Source: Huaxiibacter chinensis (lineage in GTDB: Bacteria; Pseudomonadota; Gammaproteobacteria; Enterobacterales; Enterobacteriaceae). From it: a stretch of 64,000 nucleotides of DNA. Position numbers and translations under genes: made by a program. The first letter of the stretch is position 1; every line of letters starts with the position of its first letter. Positions 60,564 through 64,000 of this stretch are shown here, one piece after another. The stretch spans positions 62,001 through 126,000 of the forward strand of contig NZ_JAJVHF010000008.1 of NCBI RefSeq assembly GCF_022171985.1. Direction: 5' to 3'. Under the pieces are notes generated by a model, which did no database searches, was not told where the DNA came from, and saw only the letters and a program-made list of their open reading frames with translations.

Positions 60564-63500
60564 TTACTCAGGCCGCTCCTTCAGCGGGAAGCGGCGGCGT
60601 ACCAGCACAAAGAATAACGGCACAAAATAGATAGCCAAAACGGTGGCTGAAATCATCCCGCCCATTACGCCCGTACCGACCGCATGCTGACTGCTTGAAC
60701 CCGCGCCGGAACTGGTTGCCATCGGCAGGACGCCAAACACAAACGCCAGCGACGTCATCAAAATAGGTCGCAACCGCTGACGGCACGCATGCAGCGTGGA
60801 AGACAACAAATCATGGCCTTTCGCGTTCATCTCATTGGCAAATTCGACAATCAAAATGGCGTTTTTCGCCGACAGGCCAATCACCGTTAACAGCCCGACC
60901 TGGAAATAGACGTCATTCTCCAGCCCGCGCATCCAGGTGGCTAACAGCGCGCCAATGACCCCAAGCGGAACCACCAGCATCACCGAGAACGGTACGGACC
61001 AGCTTTCATACAGCGCGGCCAGACACAGGAAGACAACCAGCAGCGAGAGCGCATAGAGGGCAGGGGCCTGTGCCCCGGATAACCTTTCCTGATAGGACAT
61101 CGCCGTCCATTCCAGACCAAAGCCCGTCGGCAGCTGCTGTACCAGTTTCTCCATGACGTCCATGGCCGTACCGGTACTGACGCCAGGCGCGGCTTCCCCG
61201 ACGATTTCCAGCGCGGAGTAGCCGTTATAGCGTTCGAGGCGCGGAGAACCGCTCTCCCAGTGCGACGTGGCAAAGGCGGAAAACGGCACCATGCCCCCGG
61301 CATTATTCCGCACATACCACAGGTTAATATCGTCAGGCAGCATGCGATAAGGGGCGGCAGCCTGAACATAGACCTTCTTCACGCGGCCCCGGTCCATAAA
61401 GTCATTCACGTAGCTTGAGCCCCAGGCGGTTTGCAGGGTGTCATTTATGTCATCAATAGAAACCCCGAGCGCCTGCGCTTTTCGCTGATCGATATCAATC
61501 TGTAGCTGTGGGCTGTCATCAAGACCATTGTGTCGGACGCGGGTCAGGGACGGATCTTTGCCCGCCAGTTCAAGCAGCCGATCGCGGGCCGCCATCAGCG
61601 CATCGTGACCGGCCCCGGCGTGATCCTGCAGTTCCATATCGAAACCTGCGGAGCTGCCAAGCCCGCTGATGGCGGCCGGACTGCTGGCAAAGACGCGTGC
61701 TTCCTTAATGCGGCTGAAGGCTTTGGTGGCCCGTTCAATAATGGCAAACGAGGAGCCTGCCGTGCTGTCCCTGTCTTTCCAGTCTTTCAGGCGAACAAAC
61801 ATTCGCGCTACGTTCTGCCCGTTGCCGCCAGGCCCGGAGCCTACCGTGGAAAACACCGACACAATGTTGTCTTTTTCCTGGTTGAAATAGTACGACTCAA
61901 CCTTTTCGACCACTTTCAGGGTCTGCTGCTGGGTTGCTCCACTCGGAAGCTGAACGGACGTGATGAACATACCCCGGTCTTCCAGCGGCAGGAAGGAGGT
62001 GGGCAGACGCAGGAATAAAAAGACCATGCCCCCGAGCAGCAGGATGTAGATAACTATCCAGCGCAGGCTACGGTGTAAAATCTTCGCCACGCCTGCCTCG
62101 TAGCGTGCGGCATTTCGGTTGAACATCCGGTTAAACCAGCCAAAGAAGCCTGTCTGCCCGTGCTGTTCACCTTTGTGCAGCGGTTTGAGTAGCGTCGAGC
62201 ACAGTGCAGGCGTCAGAATCATCGCCACCAGTACGGACAACACCATTGCCGACACGATGGTGATGGAGAACTGGCGGTAGATGGCTCCGGTGGTACCGCC
62301 GAAGAACGCCATAGGGACAAAGACCGCCGACAGCACCATCGCGATACCGACCAGAGCACCCTGAATCTGGCCCATCGACTTACGGGTGGCCTCTCGCGGC
62401 GAGAGACCCTCCTCGGTCATGATGCGCTCGACGTTTTCCACCACCACAATGGCATCGTCCACCAGCAGACCAATCGCCAGCACCATGGCAAACATGGTAA
62501 GGGTGTTGATGCTGTAGCCAAAGGCATACAGCACGGCAAAGGTCCCCAGCAAAACCACCGGAACCGCGATTGTCGGGATAAGTGTCGCCCGGAAATTTTG
62601 CAGGAAGAGGTACATCACCAGGAACACCAGCGCGATCGCTTCGAGCAGAGTTTTAACCACATCCTCAATCGAAGCCTTCACAAAGGAGGTGGTTTCATAA
62701 GCGACTTTATATTCCAGCCCGTGCGGAAAATAGTGCGACAGCTCATCCAGTCGATCGAGGACCAGCTTCGCCGTCGCCATTTCGTTTGCGCCCGAAGCAA
62801 GCTTTACCCCCAGTCCGGAAGCCTGTTTCCCGTTAAAGCGGCTGAGATAGTCATATTTCTCGGCCCCCATCTCCACGGTCGCCACATCGCCCAGACGCAC
62901 TTCGGAACCATCCTGATTGACGCGCAGGGTGATATCGCGGAACTGCTGCGGGGTCTGTAACAGCGACTGCGAGTTGATCGTGGCGTTCAGCGCCTGCTTA
63001 TCCACGGAAGGGGTACCGCCCAGCTGACCCACGGCAATTTGCGCATTCTGGGATTTAATGGCATCCGTGACGTCCGTTGCGGTCATCTGCACGCTGTTAA
63101 GTTTTGCCGGGTCGAGCCAGATACGCATCGAATATTGCGAACCATAGGCGTCAATATCACCGACGCCGTTAATTCGGCTCAGGGGGTCCTGAATATTACT
63201 GGCGACGTAGTCCGCAATATCCTGCTTATCCATCGAGCCGTCGGTAGAGACGAAGGCGATGGTAAGGATATTGGAGTCGCCCGTTTTACGGACGGTCACG
63301 CCCTGATTCTGTACCGCTTGCGGCAATTTACGCATGGCCGATTGCAGCTGATTTTGCACCTGTTGCACCGCCTCGTCCGGGTCGGCACCGGCACTAAAGC
63401 TCAAGGTTACGGTCGCCTGTCCGGTTGCGCTGCTCTGTGACGACATGTACATCAGGTTATCGAGCCCGGTCATATTCTGCTCAATAACCTGGGTGACGGT

Positions 63501-63677
63501 GTTCTCAAGCGTCTGAGCCGACGCGCCAGGGTAGTTGGCGGTGATCCGCACATTCGGCGGGGCCAGATCGGGATATTGCTCAACGGGAAGTGACAAAATG
63601 GCAAGTGTGCCTGTCAGACATAAAATAATTGCCAACACCCAGGCAAAAATGGGGCGATCGATGAAGAAATTCGCCAT
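60564..63677 (-). CDS. acrD: Aminoglycoside/multidrug efflux RND transporter AcrD
   Basis: A proton-driven RND pump of 1037 residues, working with AcrA and TolC; AcrD-type pumps export aminoglycosides and other polar drugs. The 12 membrane helices and two large periplasmic loops are intact; the proton-relay Asp pair is in [13 protein letters not shown] and the family ends with [13 protein letters not shown]. The length equals E. coli AcrD, and narQ lies behind it in the usual order, which separates it from AcrB. A BaeR-type box precedes it. Confidence 0.95.
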   Translation of the reverse strand: MANFFIDRPIFAWVLAIILCLTGTLAILSLPVEQYPDLAPPNVRITANYPGASAQTLENTVTQVIEQNMTGLDNLMYMSSQSSATGQATVTLSFSAGADPDEAVQQVQNQLQSAMRKLPQAVQNQGVTVRKTGDSNILTIAFVSTDGSMDKQDIADYVASNIQDPLSRINGVGDIDAYGSQYSMRIWLDPAKLNSVQMTATDVTDAIKSQNAQIAVGQLGGTPSVDKQALNATINSQSLLQTPQQFRDITLRVNQDGSEVRLGDVATVEMGAEKYDYLSRFNGKQASGLGVKLASGANEMATAKLVLDRLDELSHYFPHGLEYKVAYETTSFVKASIEDVVKTLLEAIALVFLVMYLFLQNFRATLIPTIAVPVVLLGTFAVLYAFGYSINTLTMFAMVLAIGLLVDDAIVVVENVERIMTEEGLSPREATRKSMGQIQGALVGIAMVLSAVFVPMAFFGGTTGAIYRQFSITIVSAMVLSVLVAMILTPALCSTLLKPLHKGEQHGQTGFFGWFNRMFNRNAARYEAGVAKILHRSLRWIVIYILLLGGMVFLFLRLPTSFLPLEDRGMFITSVQLPSGATQQQTLKVVEKVESYYFNQEKDNIVSVFSTVGSGPGGNGQNVARMFVRLKDWKDRDSTAGSSFAIIERATKAFSRIKEARVFASSPAAISGLGSSAGFDMELQDHAGAGHDALMAARDRLLELAGKDPSLTRVRHNGLDDSPQLQIDIDQRKAQALGVSIDDINDTLQTAWGSSYVNDFMDRGRVKKVYVQAAAPYRMLPDDINLWYVRNNAGGMVPFSAFATSHWESGSPRLERYNGYSALEIVGEAAPGVSTGTAMDVMEKLVQQLPTGFGLEWTAMSYQERLSGAQAPALYALSLLVVFLCLAALYESWSVPFSVMLVVPLGVIGALLATWMRGLENDVYFQVGLLTVIGLSAKNAILIVEFANEMNAKGHDLLSSTLHACRQRLRPILMTSLAFVFGVLPMATSSGAGSSSQHAVGTGVMGGMISATVLAIYFVPLFFVLVRRRFPLKERPE

Positions 63678-63748
63678 GAAAAATGGACCTCGTTTTGCTG
63701 CGCATCGTTATTGTACATTGCCCGCAACACTCTAGCGGTTAGGCGGAT

Positions 63749-63766
63749 GCCAAACGTGGAGAAATT
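63749..63766 (-). promoter_or_regulatory. BaeR box upstream of acrD
   Basis: Read on the minus strand AATTTCTCCACGTTTGGC, 14 of 18 positions of the BaeR consensus TTTTTCTCCATDATTGGC. It lies 72 bases before acrD, as expected for the BaeSR-regulated pump. Confidence 0.65.
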
Positions 63767-63865
63767 AAGAAGATAATGTAAATTATCATTCGTTTCCTTC
63801 ACGCTGTACCCGGGAGTATGGCCCGATTAGGCAGTGAACAAAGAGCACGCTTCTTTAATTTACCC

Positions 63866-64000
63866 TTATTTACCGTCACTTGACGTCGAAGAACGGAAGC
63901 GAACGGAGACCTGAGTACCGCCGTTTTGCGGCTGAGAAAAGGTCAACGTTCCGCCCAGGCGTCCCGCGCGTTCGCGCATGATATTCAGACCGTAATGGCC
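63866..64000 (-). CDS. narQ: Nitrate/nitrite sensor kinase NarQ, C-terminal end
   Basis: Only the last 44 codons lie in the window; the gene continues past base 64000. The residues HYGLNIMRERAGRLGGTLTF and QNGGTQVSVRF are the end of the histidine-kinase ATP-binding domain and match NarQ, which in E. coli is upstream of acrD in the same direction. NarX is excluded by position and by the tail, which lacks the NarX ending. Confidence 0.88.
   Translation of the reverse strand, partial: GHYGLNIMRERAGRLGGTLTFSQPQNGGTQVSVRFRSSTSSDGK

Overview
The window is chromosomal DNA of an Enterobacteriaceae member close to Enterobacter, Leclercia, Lelliottia or Klebsiella. The housekeeping proteins (RlmN, RodZ, HisS, BamB, Der, GuaB, GuaA, Hda, DapA, BamC, PurC, DapE, AcrD) read almost residue for residue like their E. 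coli counterparts, and gene order follows the E. coli yfhM-to-narQ interval. Species cannot be fixed from the sequence alone. Both ends are cut inside genes: yfhM at the left and narQ at the right. No rRNA, tRNA, CRISPR array, prophage or intact insertion sequence was seen.

Backbone, left to right: cell-envelope pair yfhM-pbpC; ndk, rlmN, rodZ, ispG, hisS, yfgM, bamB, der (nucleotides, translation, cell shape, isoprenoids, outer-membrane assembly, ribosome assembly); yfgJ; xseA divergent from guaBA (GMP synthesis); yfgG/yfgF (c-di-GMP); ppk-ppx (polyphosphate); purMN, upp-uraA (purine synthesis and uracil salvage); hda (control of replication initiation); yfgD, bepA, perM, bcp-gcvR, dapA-bamC, purC, ypfJ-tmcA-ypfH, ypfN, yffB-dapE, the 19-residue ypfM, acrD and narQ. 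PurR boxes lie before guaB, purM and purC. Start codons are often non-ATG and were set by Shine-Dalgarno spacing and family length (GTG for pbpC, hisS, yfgM, tmcA and yfgG; TTG for gcvR; CTG for hda).

Accessory inserts interrupt this backbone: (1) 5.0-9.7 kb, a DMSO-reductase-type molybdoenzyme operon of four genes behind an FNR-type site; (2) 19.1-21.8 kb, a POT peptide transporter and a Gfo/Idh oxidoreductase; (3) 22.1-23.4 kb, a protealysin-type M4 protease with its emfourin-type inhibitor; (4) 28.2-29.4 kb, an exported alpha/beta hydrolase and a small exported protein; (5) 38.2-39.7 kb, a lone GH1 6-phospho-beta-glucosidase with two AscG-type operators; (6) 42.6-47.3 kb, an operon of PTS EIIC-like permease, glycosylasparaginase and M17 aminopeptidase, divergent from a regulator-like protein that looks like a domesticated IS481-type transposase, with a CRP site between them.

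The sixth insert is the best candidate for an undescribed system. Its genes suggest import of glycosylated asparagine or short glycopeptides, trimming by the aminopeptidase to free the asparagine amino group, and cleavage of the sugar-asparagine bond in the cytoplasm. The permease has no EIIA or EIIB beside it and carries Asn where the chitobiose EIIC family has His.
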